A DNA stretch of 64,000 nucleotides from Marinilabiliales bacterium (GTDB taxonomy: Bacteria > Bacteroidota > Bacteroidia > Bacteroidales > SZUA-534). Position numbers and translations under genes: made by a program. Below the pieces are notes generated by a model. That model saw only the letters and a list, made by a program, of their open reading frames with translations, did not search any database and was not told the origin of the DNA. Shown here one piece after another: positions 53,405 to 63,159 of the stretch (its first letter is position 1; the number at the start of each line of letters is the position of its first letter). The stretch lies in NCBI GenBank assembly GCA_003512955.1, contig DOTG01000004.1, positions 98,712 through 162,711 on the forward strand. Reading direction: 5' to 3'.

Positions 53405-53995
53405 ATGAATATATTGGCTCATTTATATCTATCGGGAGGGTTTGATGAACGGATGCTCGGAAATTTTATGGGCGATTTTGTAAAAGGGAATCAATATACA
53501 AAATACCCAACGGCTATGCAGGAGGGGATTATACTCCACCGCAACATTGATGATGCTACCGACAAGCACCCGGCGCATAAAAGTAGCCGCGACAGGTTCC
53601 GGCAGCATTACGGGCTTCATTCAGGGGTGGTGGTTGATATTGTCTATGATCATTTCTTAGCCAACCATTGGCAGCATTATCATTTGAGCGAACTTGAGGA
53701 TTTTGCACAACAAGCCTATCAATATATCGGTTCACAAACCCATTGGCTTCCTGCCAGGCTGAAAGAGATTACCCCGTATATTATCCAAAACAATTGGTTG
53801 GTTATGTATAAAAGTTTGCCGGGACTTGAAAAAGTGTTGAACGGTATGTCGCGCCGTACAAGTTTACCAAACAAGGCGCCTTTTGCTATGGATATAATTG
53901 ATAAAGAATACGTTAACTTATATCCGGAGTTTCAGGATGTGTTTGAATCGTTGATACTTACCTTCAATCCCACATTAAACGATGCTAAAAAGTGA
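53405..53995 (+). CDS. ACP phosphodiesterase-like protein (DUF479/AcpH)
   Basis: A 196-residue helical protein with the HD-like pattern of acyl carrier protein phosphodiesterases: MNILAHLYLSG, GNFMGDFVKG, GIILHRNIDDATDKHP, and VVVDIVYDHFLANHW. In E. coli, AcpH removes 4'-phosphopantetheine from holo-ACP. The metal-binding His and Asp residues of those motifs are present. It is divergent from the gene at 53224 with a 180-bp gap that must hold both promoters. Confidence 0.85.
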   Translation: MNILAHLYLSGGFDERMLGNFMGDFVKGNQYTKYPTAMQEGIILHRNIDDATDKHPAHKSSRDRFRQHYGLHSGVVVDIVYDHFLANHWQHYHLSELEDFAQQAYQYIGSQTHWLPARLKEITPYIIQNNWLVMYKSLPGLEKVLNGMSRRTSLPNKAPFAMDIIDKEYVNLYPEFQDVFESLILTFNPTLNDAKK

Positions 53996-54129
53996 TAAAA
54001 AATAAGTGAAAAAGCCAATAAAACCAAGATTTAACGGATTATAGTTTTTTTTTTAATAAAAACATTTTTAGATTTGTACAATTGTTGAAAAATTAAATTA
54101 TTAACGATAAATCAACTAATTAGGCAATT

Positions 54130-55884
54130 ATGAAAAAACTAAATGTTAACATTTTAGCATCCTTTGTATTTGCAGCCCTAGTACTTGCTAGTTGCGGAGG
54201 GTTGGATAAAATGGTAAAAATGGCGCCACAAGTGCGGTACGAGGTAACACCCAAAGTTCTCGAAATGCATGGTGATAGTGTGGAAGCAACTTTAAAGGTA
54301 ACGTTCCCTATCAAGTATTTCCAAAAGAAGGTGATTCTTGAAATTACCCCTGTGTTGAAATATGAAGGTGGCGAAAAAGCCTTCAAGTCTTTAACTTTAC
54401 AAGGCGAAGCTGTTCAGGCAAACAATCAGGTGGTTTCATTCACCAGTGGTGGGAGCTATTCTGTAACTTCAAAAATTGCTTTTGAAGAAGGAATGCGCAA
54501 AGGCACTTTGGTGGCCCGCGTAAAAGCAACCATGGACAAAAAAGCAGGCGAATTACCTGAGGTAAAAATTGCTGACGGAACTATGGCCACAGCATTGTTA
54601 CTCGAAAAGGATGCCATGCCCATTGCAGCCGATGATAAATTTGTACGTATAACAACTCAATCAAAAGAAGCTACCATAAACTTCGTCATTAACCAGGCAA
54701 CCATCTTGGGTAAAGAATTGAAAAAAGAGGAGGTTCAGGCACTGCAAAACTTTGTGGCTGAAAATGCTGCCAAGGGGCAGGTGGAATTTAAAGGTGTTGA
54801 GATTTCTGCTTACGCTTCTCCTGACGGACCCGAAACATTGAACACCAAACTTTCCGAAAACCGGATGAAAAATGCTGAGCAGTATTTTGCCCGCGAAATG
54901 AAAAAATCAAAAGTTGCCGGCCTGGAAAACGAAGGGTTCATCCTGTCAAAAGCAACTCCAGAAGACTGGGAAGGTTTCAAAAAATTGATGCAGGAATCCG
55001 ACATTCAAGACAAAGAACTGATTCTACGTGTACTTTCCATGTATTCCGATCCTGTTGTCCGTGAAAAAGAAATCAAAAACATTTCTGCCGCTTATGAAGT
55101 AATTGCTGAGAAAATTTTACCGCAACTGCGCCGTTCAAAATTATCTGTAAACATTGCTATCATTGGGTACTCCGATTCTACCTTGAAAGTATTGGCAGTG
55201 AATAATCCTGATACTTTAAAAGTAGAAGAATTAATGTACGCTGCTTCTTTAATAGGCGACATGAATACCAAAATGGCTGTTTACCAGAAAGTAGCCACCA
55301 ACTTTGCTGATGACTGGAGAGGCCACAACAACTTAGGTTATGCTTACATCAAATTGGGTAAATTGGCCGAAGCTAAAGCTGCTTTAACCGAAGCAAAACG
55401 TTTAGATGCCAGCAATACCATGGTTTTAAATAACCTAGGTGTGGTTGCCCACATGGAAGGTGATTTAAAAGCCGCCCAAGAATATTATGATGCTGCTGCT
55501 GGTGCAGGTGGTCAGGTAAGCTACAACCAAGCCTTGTTGGCAGTAAAGAAAGGTGCTTATGAAAATGCTTTGAATTTATTTGTAAGCAGCAAATACAACA
55601 CCTTCAACTTTGCCTTGGCTAAATTGCTGAACTATTCAGTTACTAAAAATGCCGATGCGTTTGATGCTGCTCTTGGCATTATTTCAAAAGCCGAAAACCA
55701 AGAAGCTGCCAATGTTTATTATCTGAAAGCCATCCTTGCTGCTCGTAAACAAGACTCTGAAATGCTTTTCAATAATTTACGTACGGCTATCGAGAAAGAC
55801 GGGAAATATAAAGCTTACGCACAAAATGACATCGAGTTTGCTCAATACGCTGCCGATGCTACCTTTAAAGGTATTGTTGAATAA
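54130..55884 (+). CDS. TPR lipoprotein with OmpA-like middle region
   Basis: A 584-residue lipoprotein with lipobox LASC (Cys21). Residues about 30-180 are beta-rich; about 195-275 resemble an OmpA/MotB-like fold (VEFKGVEISAYASPDGPETL, then SENRMKNAEQYF). Two or more TPR units follow (WRGHNNLGYAYIKLGKLAEA; ASNTMVLNNLGVVAHMEGDL). The codon use is strikingly even (high GCT, GAA, AAA) and a strong terminator follows, which suggests high expression. Such proteins are abundant on the outer membrane of Bacteroidota; its partners are unknown. Confidence 0.8.
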   Translation: MKKLNVNILASFVFAALVLASCGGLDKMVKMAPQVRYEVTPKVLEMHGDSVEATLKVTFPIKYFQKKVILEITPVLKYEGGEKAFKSLTLQGEAVQANNQVVSFTSGGSYSVTSKIAFEEGMRKGTLVARVKATMDKKAGELPEVKIADGTMATALLLEKDAMPIAADDKFVRITTQSKEATINFVINQATILGKELKKEEVQALQNFVAENAAKGQVEFKGVEISAYASPDGPETLNTKLSENRMKNAEQYFAREMKKSKVAGLENEGFILSKATPEDWEGFKKLMQESDIQDKELILRVLSMYSDPVVREKEIKNISAAYEVIAEKILPQLRRSKLSVNIAIIGYSDSTLKVLAVNNPDTLKVEELMYAASLIGDMNTKMAVYQKVATNFADDWRGHNNLGYAYIKLGKLAEAKAALTEAKRLDASNTMVLNNLGVVAHMEGDLKAAQEYYDAAAGAGGQVSYNQALLAVKKGAYENALNLFVSSKYNTFNFALAKLLNYSVTKNADAFDAALGIISKAENQEAANVYYLKAILAARKQDSEMLFNNLRTAIEKDGKYKAYAQNDIEFAQYAADATFKGIVE

Positions 55885-55899
55885 GCTGTAAGAACGAAC

Positions 55900-55935
55900 A
55901 AAAAAAGGACCTCAATTTTTTGAGGTCCTTTTTTT
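55900..55935. terminator. Bidirectional terminator
   Basis: A perfect 15-bp stem, AAAAAAAGGACCTCA with TGAGGTCCTTTTTTT, around a 6-base loop. It lies 15 bp after the TPR lipoprotein stop and 25 bp before the convergent TrmH-family stop, and has T runs on both strands. Confidence 0.92.
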
Positions 55936-55960
55936 GTTGTATCTGTTATTCTTCTTTATA

Positions 55961-56494
55961 TTATGTGCCCCGAAGTTTTCTGAAAAATTCCCAAAGAACA
56001 ATCCCAGCACTCACGGAGATATTGAAGGAATGTTTGGTTCCAAACTGTGGAATCTCAATGCAGTAATTGCTTTGATTGATCACCACCTGATCCACTCCTT
56101 TTACCTCGTGTCCAAAAATCAACGCGTATTTTTCCTTGGAACCGATTTCAAAATCTTCGAGGCTGATGCTATGTTCTGCCTGTTCTATGGAAATAATTTT
56201 ATAACCCAAGGTTCTCAGTTTCTCTAATGCTTGTAGTGTATCTTCAAAATATTCCCAATGAACCGATTCAGTAGCTCCCAAGGCTGTTTTGTGAATGTCT
56301 TTGTTCGGGGGTGTGGCTGTAATTCCGCATAAATAAATCCCTTCGATGCAAAAGGCATCGCTGGTTCTAAAAACTGAACCAATGTTATTTAAACTTCTTA
56401 CATTATCTAAAACCACAATTATAGGGGTTTTGGCTGTTTGCTTGAATTCCTCTATACTTATTCGCCCCAATTCTTCATTTTTCAGTTTGCGCAT
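55961..56494 (-). CDS. TrmH/SpoU-family RNA 2'-O-methyltransferase
   Basis: A 177-residue SPOUT methyltransferase without an extra N-terminal RNA-binding domain. SPOUT motifs are clear: VLDNVRSLNNIGSVFRTSDAF (motif 1, with Asn and Arg), ALIFGHEVKGV (motif 2) and IEIPQFGTKHSFNISVSAGI (motif 3, knot). It methylates ribose in tRNA or rRNA; the precise site cannot be told. It lies 27 bp downstream of arginine deiminase on the same strand. Confidence 0.88.
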   Translation of the reverse strand: MRKLKNEELGRISIEEFKQTAKTPIIVVLDNVRSLNNIGSVFRTSDAFCIEGIYLCGITATPPNKDIHKTALGATESVHWEYFEDTLQALEKLRTLGYKIISIEQAEHSISLEDFEIGSKEKYALIFGHEVKGVDQVVINQSNYCIEIPQFGTKHSFNISVSAGIVLWEFFRKLRGT

Positions 56495-56521
56495 GCCGAT
56501 ATTCTAAAGTACAGTTATAAA

Positions 56522-57778
56522 CTACCAATTAACGGGTTTTCTCCGGACAGGCATGCTCATACAACGGGCGCCACCTCCACCCCTGGCAAGCTCGGAACCA
56601 TCTATGGTTACCACATATTTTTGGTAATCGTCGAGCGAAACAGTTTTTTTAAGCACGTCGCGGGCCCGGATAATTTCAAAGCCGTGTTTATGCATCTCCT
56701 CCATGGTATAAACATTGCGTTCGTAACCAATGACCTTTCCTGGGCCCAAGGCAAAAAAGTTTGCACCACTGTGCCATTGTTCCCGTTCCTGAGTCCAGGG
56801 ATCAGCTTGCCCTCCACAAAATACAGGCTCCAGATCAATCCCCAATTGCTTTAATACCACTAAGATGTTGGGGACTGTATTAATCACTACCCTGCTGTTT
56901 TCTAAATTAATGTGTACGGTACGGTACTTATTCGGTTGAAGTATAACCGGCTCGAAAACCATGCATTTGTTGACATCCAAAAAGGTAAACACCATGTCAA
57001 GATGGATAAACGATTCCGGGGAATCGGGCAGTTCCTGCACGATGATGTGTTTGATATTTCCACGGGATTGTACCTGATCCAAAATAAAATCAATGCCTTG
57101 AGATGAAGTTCTAAGCCCGGTGCCTATGATTAGCACATCGTGCCTTGCTACTAATACATCGCCGCCTTCGATGGTAATTTGCGGATCCAAAGAATCGAAC
57201 CGGGCCGGATTGATGGTTCGTGTTGTAAAATTGGGGTGGTGGTTAAAGATGGCTTCCATAATCCGGGACTCCCTTTCGCGCACGTGACTAGCCATTTTTC
57301 CAATCAATACATTTTGGTTAATTGTCATTGAAGCATCGCGCATGAAGAAAAAATTATGCAACGGGGGTAACGAGTATCGGTCGATATCGAAAAAACGGGT
57401 CAGGTTGTCTTTTTTCATCATCACACCCTCAATCAACTGGCGGGTAAGTTCCTTTACCTCCAGCGATAAAAGAAAATCACGGCTTTCACGGACTTGCTCG
57501 TATTGAAAAATTTCATCAATCAATTGTTGTTTCACTGCATCCACCTTTAAAATGTCGGCCAAAAGATCCTGCATCTCAAATACTTTGGCCCGTTTTTGCA
57601 GAATCCCTTTGAATTGGCAATATTCTTTTTGGGCTACCGATAAATTGAGGATGTCGCTGTATAAAGCCCTTTCGGCATTTTTGGGGGTCATGTTTTCAAC
57701 CTCCTGCCCTGGGGTATGCACAATAATGGCTTCCAATTCCCCAATCTCCGACGATACCTGTACCTGTATGTGTTCCAT
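56522..57778 (-). CDS. arcA: Arginine deiminase
   Basis: From the ATG at 57778 there are 418 residues, the normal length for arginine deiminase; a longer frame to 57859 overlaps the upstream gene. The guanidine-modifying motifs are present: FFMRDASMTI (Asp), ESFIHLDMVFTFLD (His-x-Asp), and the C-terminal nucleophile Cys in GGGGARCMSMPVRR. It converts arginine to citrulline and ammonia. No arcB, arcC or arcD is adjacent, so it does not belong to a visible fermentation operon. The MORN lipoprotein gene is 19 bp upstream. Confidence 0.9.
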   Translation of the reverse strand: MEHIQVQVSSEIGELEAIIVHTPGQEVENMTPKNAERALYSDILNLSVAQKEYCQFKGILQKRAKVFEMQDLLADILKVDAVKQQLIDEIFQYEQVRESRDFLLSLEVKELTRQLIEGVMMKKDNLTRFFDIDRYSLPPLHNFFFMRDASMTINQNVLIGKMASHVRERESRIMEAIFNHHPNFTTRTINPARFDSLDPQITIEGGDVLVARHDVLIIGTGLRTSSQGIDFILDQVQSRGNIKHIIVQELPDSPESFIHLDMVFTFLDVNKCMVFEPVILQPNKYRTVHINLENSRVVINTVPNILVVLKQLGIDLEPVFCGGQADPWTQEREQWHSGANFFALGPGKVIGYERNVYTMEEMHKHGFEIIRARDVLKKTVSLDDYQKYVVTIDGSELARGGGGARCMSMPVRRKPVNW

Positions 57779-57797
57779 AAAATTGAACCTAATATTT

Positions 57798-58298
57798 TTA
57801 AATTGAATCGTGTAAGTGCTTATGAGATTCCGTAAAGGGCTTTGTGGTAAGGTTCTCATGGTCGAATTGGGTGGTATTCACCAATTCGCCTTCATCGTTG
57901 TAAAATTTCCAGGTGCCGTGTTTTTGGCCCCTGACATATTCTCCTGTGTAAAATACCTTTCCATTTTCGTGGTAAACTTTGGCTTTACCGGTTCTCAGGC
58001 CTTTTTCAAAGAATCCGACACTCCATTGCTCTCCATTTTCGAAATAAAAAATCCATTGCCCCTCTTTTTCACCCTCTTTATATGTCCCTTCTACCTTTTT
58101 ACTCCCATTTGGGTAATATTGAATTTCCCTGACCAAGCTTTGGCTGGCTCCATTTCCTTTATAATATTTAACAATTTTGGCCTTTCCGTCCTGATAGGTT
58201 TCTTCAACAACTTCTTTGTACCTGTTTTGGCAGCTTTGAATAAAAACAACTAAACTTAAAAGCAAGAACCCGGTAAGAAAGGCATTAACTAGTTTCAT
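57798..58298 (-). CDS. Lipoprotein with MORN-type repeats (YwqK-like)
   Basis: A 166-residue lipoprotein, lipobox at IQSC (Cys23). It then has repeats of the MORN/YwqK type: YPNGSKKVEGTYKEGEKEGQ, WIFYFENGEQWSVGFFEKGL, YHENGKVFYTGEYVRGQKHG and WKFYNDEGELV, about 22 residues each. Such repeats form beta-hairpin ladders with no defined enzyme activity. YwqK-type proteins are sometimes named antitoxins, but no toxin gene is visible here. It is followed 19 bp later by arginine deiminase. Confidence 0.82.
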   Translation of the reverse strand: MKLVNAFLTGFLLLSLVVFIQSCQNRYKEVVEETYQDGKAKIVKYYKGNGASQSLVREIQYYPNGSKKVEGTYKEGEKEGQWIFYFENGEQWSVGFFEKGLRTGKAKVYHENGKVFYTGEYVRGQKHGTWKFYNDEGELVNTTQFDHENLTTKPFTESHKHLHDSI

Positions 58299-58344
58299 GT
58301 AGCAGGTGATTTATATTTTTTTACCATTGATGCATGCTCCGCCC

Positions 58345-58803
58345 TTATTCAAGAACCATAGTTAGTTGATAGTGAATCAGGTTAAAGAATGCCCACAAAA
58401 ATAATAAAACCGACAGCAAAACATCGGCAAAAAGTAAAAGCTTTTTCGAAAGGTACTGGTGGAAGAGTACAAAATTGAAAATCAAACGCAAAAATAGCTG
58501 AATTAAGAAGAACAGAAAGATGCGCAGGGCAAAAGGGTTGAAGTTTTGGGCAAGCGTAAGGTTGCCCCTGATGATTGAGGAAAAAGCCCGGGAAAGGCCT
58601 GTACTTGCTACAGGATCGGTATAAAGGGAATGAATGGGATGGGAGGTGCCAGTGGGCGGAAAAATACCGGAATAGATGAACACAAGGACAACTATTCCGG
58701 CAAGATAACTGTTTATTTGAGCGTAAGGAGTCTCTGAAAAAAACGCACGTATAGGGTTTGGTCTATTATTGTTGTTTTTCTCTTTTTTCCTTTGCATGTT
58801 CAA
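58345..58803 (-). CDS. DUF2752-like membrane protein lacking the usual cysteines
   Basis: A 152-residue protein with hydrophobic segments at about 31-48, 92-115 and 121-143. The stretch ASTGLSRAFSSIIRGNLTLA followed by FNPFAL corresponds to the DUF2752 signature, in which CPxCGLTRA is normal; here both cysteines are missing. Its start overlaps the DUF4190 gene by 38 bp, a known neighbour pairing for this family. The function is unknown. The start may be the third codon (58797). Confidence 0.65.
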   Translation of the reverse strand: MNMQRKKEKNNNNRPNPIRAFFSETPYAQINSYLAGIVVLVFIYSGIFPPTGTSHPIHSLYTDPVASTGLSRAFSSIIRGNLTLAQNFNPFALRIFLFFLIQLFLRLIFNFVLFHQYLSKKLLLFADVLLSVLLFLWAFFNLIHYQLTMVLE

Positions 58804-59302
58804 TCTCTTTTTTGGCTTCCTGCAAGGCTTCTTTCACCTCTTGATGCACCTCTTTGGTTGAATCGTTGAGCACCTGATGGACATCGTCCACGGCACCTTC
58901 CAGTTCATCCAGGGCTTTTTCAAGGTCATCTAACGACTGTACTTCTTCTACGGAAGAATCCACATTGTCATTAAAGTCCTCGGTCCATTCCATAAAATTA
59001 CGGAATTTGTCTTCAATCTCGGAATGGTCACCTAGTTTTACAATAAACAGAATCCAAAAAATTGCTACTAAAAGAGCCAAGGAACCTAAAGAAACACCTG
59101 CGATTCCTAACCCTTTAGGAGCGGAATACATAGAGGCTTTTGCCAGCGATACGGCTCCAAATACAATGGCAACAATCCCAATTAATAAGGCTACCACGCC
59201 AACACAGGGAATGAACGATATAACCGCGGCCAAAATTCCAAGCACCAAAGCGGCGATTCCAAAGCCTTGGCCATTATTCTGCTGATTTACCTGAGTTTCC
59301 AT
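58766..59302 (-). CDS. DUF4190-like membrane protein with acidic coiled-coil tail
   Basis: A 178-residue protein. Two hydrophobic segments at about 12-48 (GFGIAALVLGILAAVISFIP and VGVVALLIGIVAIVFGAVSL) and one at 62-90 match the DUF4190 pattern. The C-terminal half (about 95-178) is highly charged and heptad-like (EVQSLDDLEKALDELEGAVD, VKEALQEAKKEIEHAKEKRE), a probable coiled coil. It lies upstream of and overlaps the DUF2752-like gene. Role unknown. Confidence 0.75.
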   Translation of the reverse strand: METQVNQQNNGQGFGIAALVLGILAAVISFIPCVGVVALLIGIVAIVFGAVSLAKASMYSAPKGLGIAGVSLGSLALLVAIFWILFIVKLGDHSEIEDKFRNFMEWTEDFNDNVDSSVEEVQSLDDLEKALDELEGAVDDVHQVLNDSTKEVHQEVKEALQEAKKEIEHAKEKREKQQ

Positions 59303-59406
59303 ATTCTATTTTTTTGTGAAGTTAATAAAAACGAATGCTTTTATAAAAAAACGATACGTTTTTTGATTCGTTACACTTTTGCCAAGCCATTTCAACAAAA
59401 AACAAA

Positions 59407-60603
59407 TTAATCTTCATCTAAGGCTAGGCTCAAAGTATCGGAAGGCTGGATAGTAACAGGGTAGAGGATGTTTAGTATCTGTTGGGCGGTTATTCTTGCT
59501 CCCTGGCTACGGTTTTTCAACACCACAATGGTGGTGGAATCTTTCTGAACCCGCACTAACAATGACCGGTATCCGTGCCACCAACCTGCATGGTAAAGAA
59601 TTTTGGTACTATCGGTGGTCCATTCCATCATGCGCCAGCCATATCCATAGTTCGATTTCGATTTTATGGGTTTCCCCATAGGTTGAAAAGCCTTTTGCAG
59701 GGTATCGAAATTTATCACCTGGTTTTTGTACAGACCCTGATCCCATTTGAATAAATCCACGGCACTGCAATAAATCCCCTTATCGCCTAACACCTTGTCC
59801 AGGATATTATCGTGTGCTTCACGCCACCGGTAAAGGTAACCCGTTGTTGTATTGGTTTTTTTCGGATCACCCTTGCCTGAATATACAAAGGAATTATTCA
59901 TCTGCAAGGGAATAAAAATATTTTTTTCAAGATATTGGTCGAATGGAATGCCTGAAACTTTTTCAACAATGGCGGCAAGAATGGCATACCCGGTATTACT
60001 GTATTGGAAGCGCCGGTTGACTGATGCATACAAGGGAATGCCTTTTTTTGTGATTTCGTTCACAACATTCTGGCAAGTAATGGATGTATCCGATTCCAAA
60101 GACAGGTTCTGTAAAAAATAATGATAATTGGGCAGTCCTGAACGGTGAATCAGCAAATGGTGGATGGTGATTCCATGATGTGGAAAATCGGGGAAGAATT
60201 TCTCGATGGTATCGGTCAGGCTTAACAGCCCCTTTTCATACAATTGAAGAATGGCTACCGCCGTGAATTGTTTTGATACGGAAGCCAATTGGAAGGATGA
60301 TTCCAACATGTTCGGTTCTTTTTTTTCATAATCCGACCATCCGAAGGCTCCCGAATAAAAAACCGAATCTTTTTGACCAATCAGTACCACTCCATTAAAG
60401 CCATGATTTAAGTGCAGGTTATTGAAGAATTTCTCCAAACCATCTTTCTGGTTTTGATTGAAAGTTAATTGAGATTTACTTTCTTCTTGTTTGTGCAACA
60501 AATACTTACCTGCCGGCTTCGATTGGTTAAATGAATAAAGGGTTAATACTATGGCAATAACCCCCCAGCTAACTAAGATTTTATTCTCTTTAAAAAGATT
60601 CAT
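59407..60603 (-). CDS. Serine hydrolase, class C beta-lactamase/penicillin-binding-like
   Basis: A 398-residue exported enzyme with an N-terminal membrane anchor (about 10-27). The SxxK motif is Ser108-Val-Ser-Lys111 (FQLASVSKQFTA), the second motif is YSNTGY, and the third is the HAGWWHGY region (replacing KTG, as in class C relatives). It may be an esterase, peptidase or D-Ala-D-Ala-acting hydrolase; the substrate is unknown. It starts 3 bp downstream of the inorganic pyrophosphatase gene and is probably cotranscribed with it. Confidence 0.85.
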   Translation of the reverse strand: MNLFKENKILVSWGVIAIVLTLYSFNQSKPAGKYLLHKQEESKSQLTFNQNQKDGLEKFFNNLHLNHGFNGVVLIGQKDSVFYSGAFGWSDYEKKEPNMLESSFQLASVSKQFTAVAILQLYEKGLLSLTDTIEKFFPDFPHHGITIHHLLIHRSGLPNYHYFLQNLSLESDTSITCQNVVNEITKKGIPLYASVNRRFQYSNTGYAILAAIVEKVSGIPFDQYLEKNIFIPLQMNNSFVYSGKGDPKKTNTTTGYLYRWREAHDNILDKVLGDKGIYCSAVDLFKWDQGLYKNQVINFDTLQKAFQPMGKPIKSKSNYGYGWRMMEWTTDSTKILYHAGWWHGYRSLLVRVQKDSTTIVVLKNRSQGARITAQQILNILYPVTIQPSDTLSLALDED

Positions 60604-60606
60604 GTT

Positions 60607-61284
60607 CTAAACCCTCGATAATGCAAGCTGTATGTTATCCAGCCAGTCCATATAATCCCTCATGGCCGACTGAATTATCTCCAAAGCCTCCTCACGGCCA
60701 TATATATCTGGGATTTCCGTATGGGCTTCGGCCCCGGGCAAGTCTTTATATGTTAAAAAGTAATGTTTTAACCGGTCGACAATCAGGCTGGGGAGCATGT
60801 TAATATCGGTAATCTGGCCGTAAGTGGCGTCATCTTTCATCACGGCAATAATTTTATCATCGGCATCGCTTCCGTCAATCATCCGGAAACCCCCGATTGG
60901 GATAGCGTGTACCAAAATATCACCATGCGAAATTACTTTCTCGGTTAATATACATATATCCAAAGGATCGCCGTCACCCTGGATGTTATCGCGTCCGGTT
61001 TTATTCATGCAATATTCCCCAACCCGCTTTCCACAATAAGTTTGGGGCAAAAAACCATACAATGCCGGTATAACGTTTGAATATTTTTGAGGCCGATCAA
61101 TCATTAAATAGCCGCTTGATTTATGAACTTCATATTTTACTGTATCGGTAGGCACCATTTCAATATATGCATTCACTTTTTCGGGAGCACCTTCCCCCAA
61201 ATCAATCCCGTGCCAAGGGTGCGATTTATAGCGCAATCCCATCAGCCTTCCTATCGGATCCATCAGTTTTCCACTTATCTGCAT
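60607..61284 (-). CDS. ppa: Inorganic pyrophosphatase, family I
   Basis: A 225-residue soluble pyrophosphatase. The family I signature is DGDPLDICILTE (Asp triad binding magnesium), with YEVHKSSGYLMIDRPQ and YGFLPQTYCG around the active site. It hydrolyses PPi in the cytoplasm and is longer than the E. coli enzyme by about 50 residues, as in Bacteroidota. It is the first gene of the pair with the serine hydrolase. Confidence 0.93.
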   Translation of the reverse strand: MQISGKLMDPIGRLMGLRYKSHPWHGIDLGEGAPEKVNAYIEMVPTDTVKYEVHKSSGYLMIDRPQKYSNVIPALYGFLPQTYCGKRVGEYCMNKTGRDNIQGDGDPLDICILTEKVISHGDILVHAIPIGGFRMIDGSDADDKIIAVMKDDATYGQITDINMLPSLIVDRLKHYFLTYKDLPGAEAHTEIPDIYGREEALEIIQSAMRDYMDWLDNIQLALSRV

Positions 61285-62116
61285 GTCGTAATTTTTTGCA
61301 AAGATGGTTAATTATTTAAGTATGTCTATATTTTTATTTTGAAAATAGACCTAACAACTGTTATCGTCGTAATGTTCTTGAGCAATTGCTTATATCCAGA
61401 TTGTGCATCAGGAATGCAGAACCGATTTTGGTTGGATAGTATGAGTCATCTTAAAAACATGATGGCTGTTTCGGTATCGGGCAAATGCCAATTGGCGCAA
61501 ATAGTTTGTTCCGTGGAATAATTTGGGACTATATAAAAATGAAGATAAGGGTTGACAGATGCCCGAACTGGGTTAAATATAATTTCACCCTTTCTTGCCA
61601 GTTGGGCATTCCTTTTTGCTATGTGGAGATTACATTTAGGAAAGTTTTCCATTTCATTTTATGGAGCGCCCGTTCTATTCAGCCTGTTTACCGGTTTTTT
61701 AACTTCTTATTGTTTATAGCAAGCCATTGGCTATTGTTTTTGCGGCAAATTGTTTTATTTTTGATAACAGCTATTGAAATAATTTAAGTTGAACCGCCCA
61801 AAAAAAAGAAATAATACATGCCAACTAAACCCTTACGAACCGCATTTATACAACCAAAATAGGGAGATACATTTATAAAAACTGAGGTTATATAATTGTT
61901 GGGGCACAAAAGTAGCAAGACCTCGGAGGGTTATACGCATGTAATAGCAGTAAACAATAAAAGATGCATAACCCCTTGGATATATTAATGAATAAAATTA
62001 CTTTGGAAACCGGATTAAAGAAAACAGTTGTAAACAAAACCGATATATACTGAATAGAAGAGGGGAGGTTGGTATATAGGGATGTTGTGCTTAATATTAA
62101 GAAAGACCCTACTCAT
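61285..62116. other. Gene-poor stretch with two hairpins
   Basis: About 830 bp with no credible gene; several plus-strand open frames of 60-100 codons lack family features. Two inverted repeats are seen: ATGCCCGAACTGG (61559-61571) with CCAGTTGGGCAT (61598-61609), and GGGTTATACGCAT (61928-61940) with ATGCATAACCCC (61964-61975). Their role is unknown; they may be remains of cassette recombination sites. Confidence 0.5.
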
Positions 62117-63151
62117 ATGAAAAGTATTAAGATTTTAATATTTACTTTAATTTTTTTGACAGGCATTCAAAAAGTAAATGCAGATTCAATTAATTCAGAT
62201 TCTTCGATTCAGAAAATAGAAACTGTTTTGCTTTCGGATACTGAAAATAAAGACATTATTTCAAAACAGAAACTTGATACCTTGACAATTAAGGTTGCTG
62301 ATAAAGTAGAATTAAAATCAGGGAATCGGGATTATATTAATTTACTTTTCCCAATTTTGACTTTAATATTAGGTTTCTTTTTGAATCGTGGATATGATTA
62401 TTTTTCGCAAAAGAAAAAAATTAAAAAGGATGGACAACGATGGATTACAGAATTGAGATGTTTAGAGCAACCTCTTCAAGACCAAAAACAATCAATAGAA
62501 GATTTTTTAAAAGAACAGGCTATTGATAAATTTGATACTCCTGAATTGATAATACATGATATTTTAGATTGTGAAATATTTAAATCCTTAGACAAGACAA
62601 ATCTTCTAAAATACTTAGACGCAAAAAATAAAGATTTTGATAAAGCTGTTGAATTATCAAATAGTGTACATGGATTTATTAGCTCATTACAATACATTTC
62701 AAAAACAATCAAATCAAGATTTAATGAAAATATTGAAAATTCATCAAAACATTTTGATTTGTTTAATGAATATCTACAGCAACTTATGCAGAATTTTGCT
62801 CAATACGGAGTGAAAATTGAACAAACAACTGGAAAAGACCCAATTCAGGATTTAACATATAAACAAATTTGGGATTTAGTTGAAAAGTTCATTTTACCTC
62901 ATTCTGAAGATGGAAATATTGAGGTTTTTAGCTTTCAAAATAATTTTATCGTTCCTCTTGGAGACTTGATTTCAAAAAATAGATTGAATGATGATTTAAG
63001 AGAAATGTCTGTGATTTCTTCTAATTGCAATTTGGAAATTAAAGCACTAAGAATGGAAAAAAGATATTTATTGGAGAACTACACCAAAATTATTTCTCAC
63101 TTGGATAAATCAAAACAGAATTTAGATAAATTGATTAAAAAGATTGAATAA
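62117..63151 (+). CDS. Hypothetical exported/membrane protein with coiled coils
   Basis: From the ATG at 62117 there are 344 residues. The upstream part of the frame (from 62069) is unlikely. A signal peptide (1-23, LIFTLIFLTGIQKVNA) is followed by a short exported stretch, a transmembrane segment near 73-90 (YINLLFPILTLILGFFLNRG), and a long cytoplasmic-looking alpha-helical part rich in Lys and Glu (SQKKKIKKDGQRWITELRCL onwards) ending in coiled coil. The gene is AT-rich and I do not recognise the family. An attC-like structure begins 9 bp after its stop, so it may be a mobile cassette gene. Confidence 0.65.
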   Translation: MKSIKILIFTLIFLTGIQKVNADSINSDSSIQKIETVLLSDTENKDIISKQKLDTLTIKVADKVELKSGNRDYINLLFPILTLILGFFLNRGYDYFSQKKKIKKDGQRWITELRCLEQPLQDQKQSIEDFLKEQAIDKFDTPELIIHDILDCEIFKSLDKTNLLKYLDAKNKDFDKAVELSNSVHGFISSLQYISKTIKSRFNENIENSSKHFDLFNEYLQQLMQNFAQYGVKIEQTTGKDPIQDLTYKQIWDLVEKFILPHSEDGNIEVFSFQNNFIVPLGDLISKNRLNDDLREMSVISSNCNLEIKALRMEKRYLLENYTKIISHLDKSKQNLDKLIKKIE

Positions 63152-63159
63152 AATACTAA

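Noticed and set aside
61339..61787. Small plus-strand open frames between ppa and the unknown membrane gene
   Set aside because: They overlap each other and hairpin DNA, and show no signal, domain or sensible composition.
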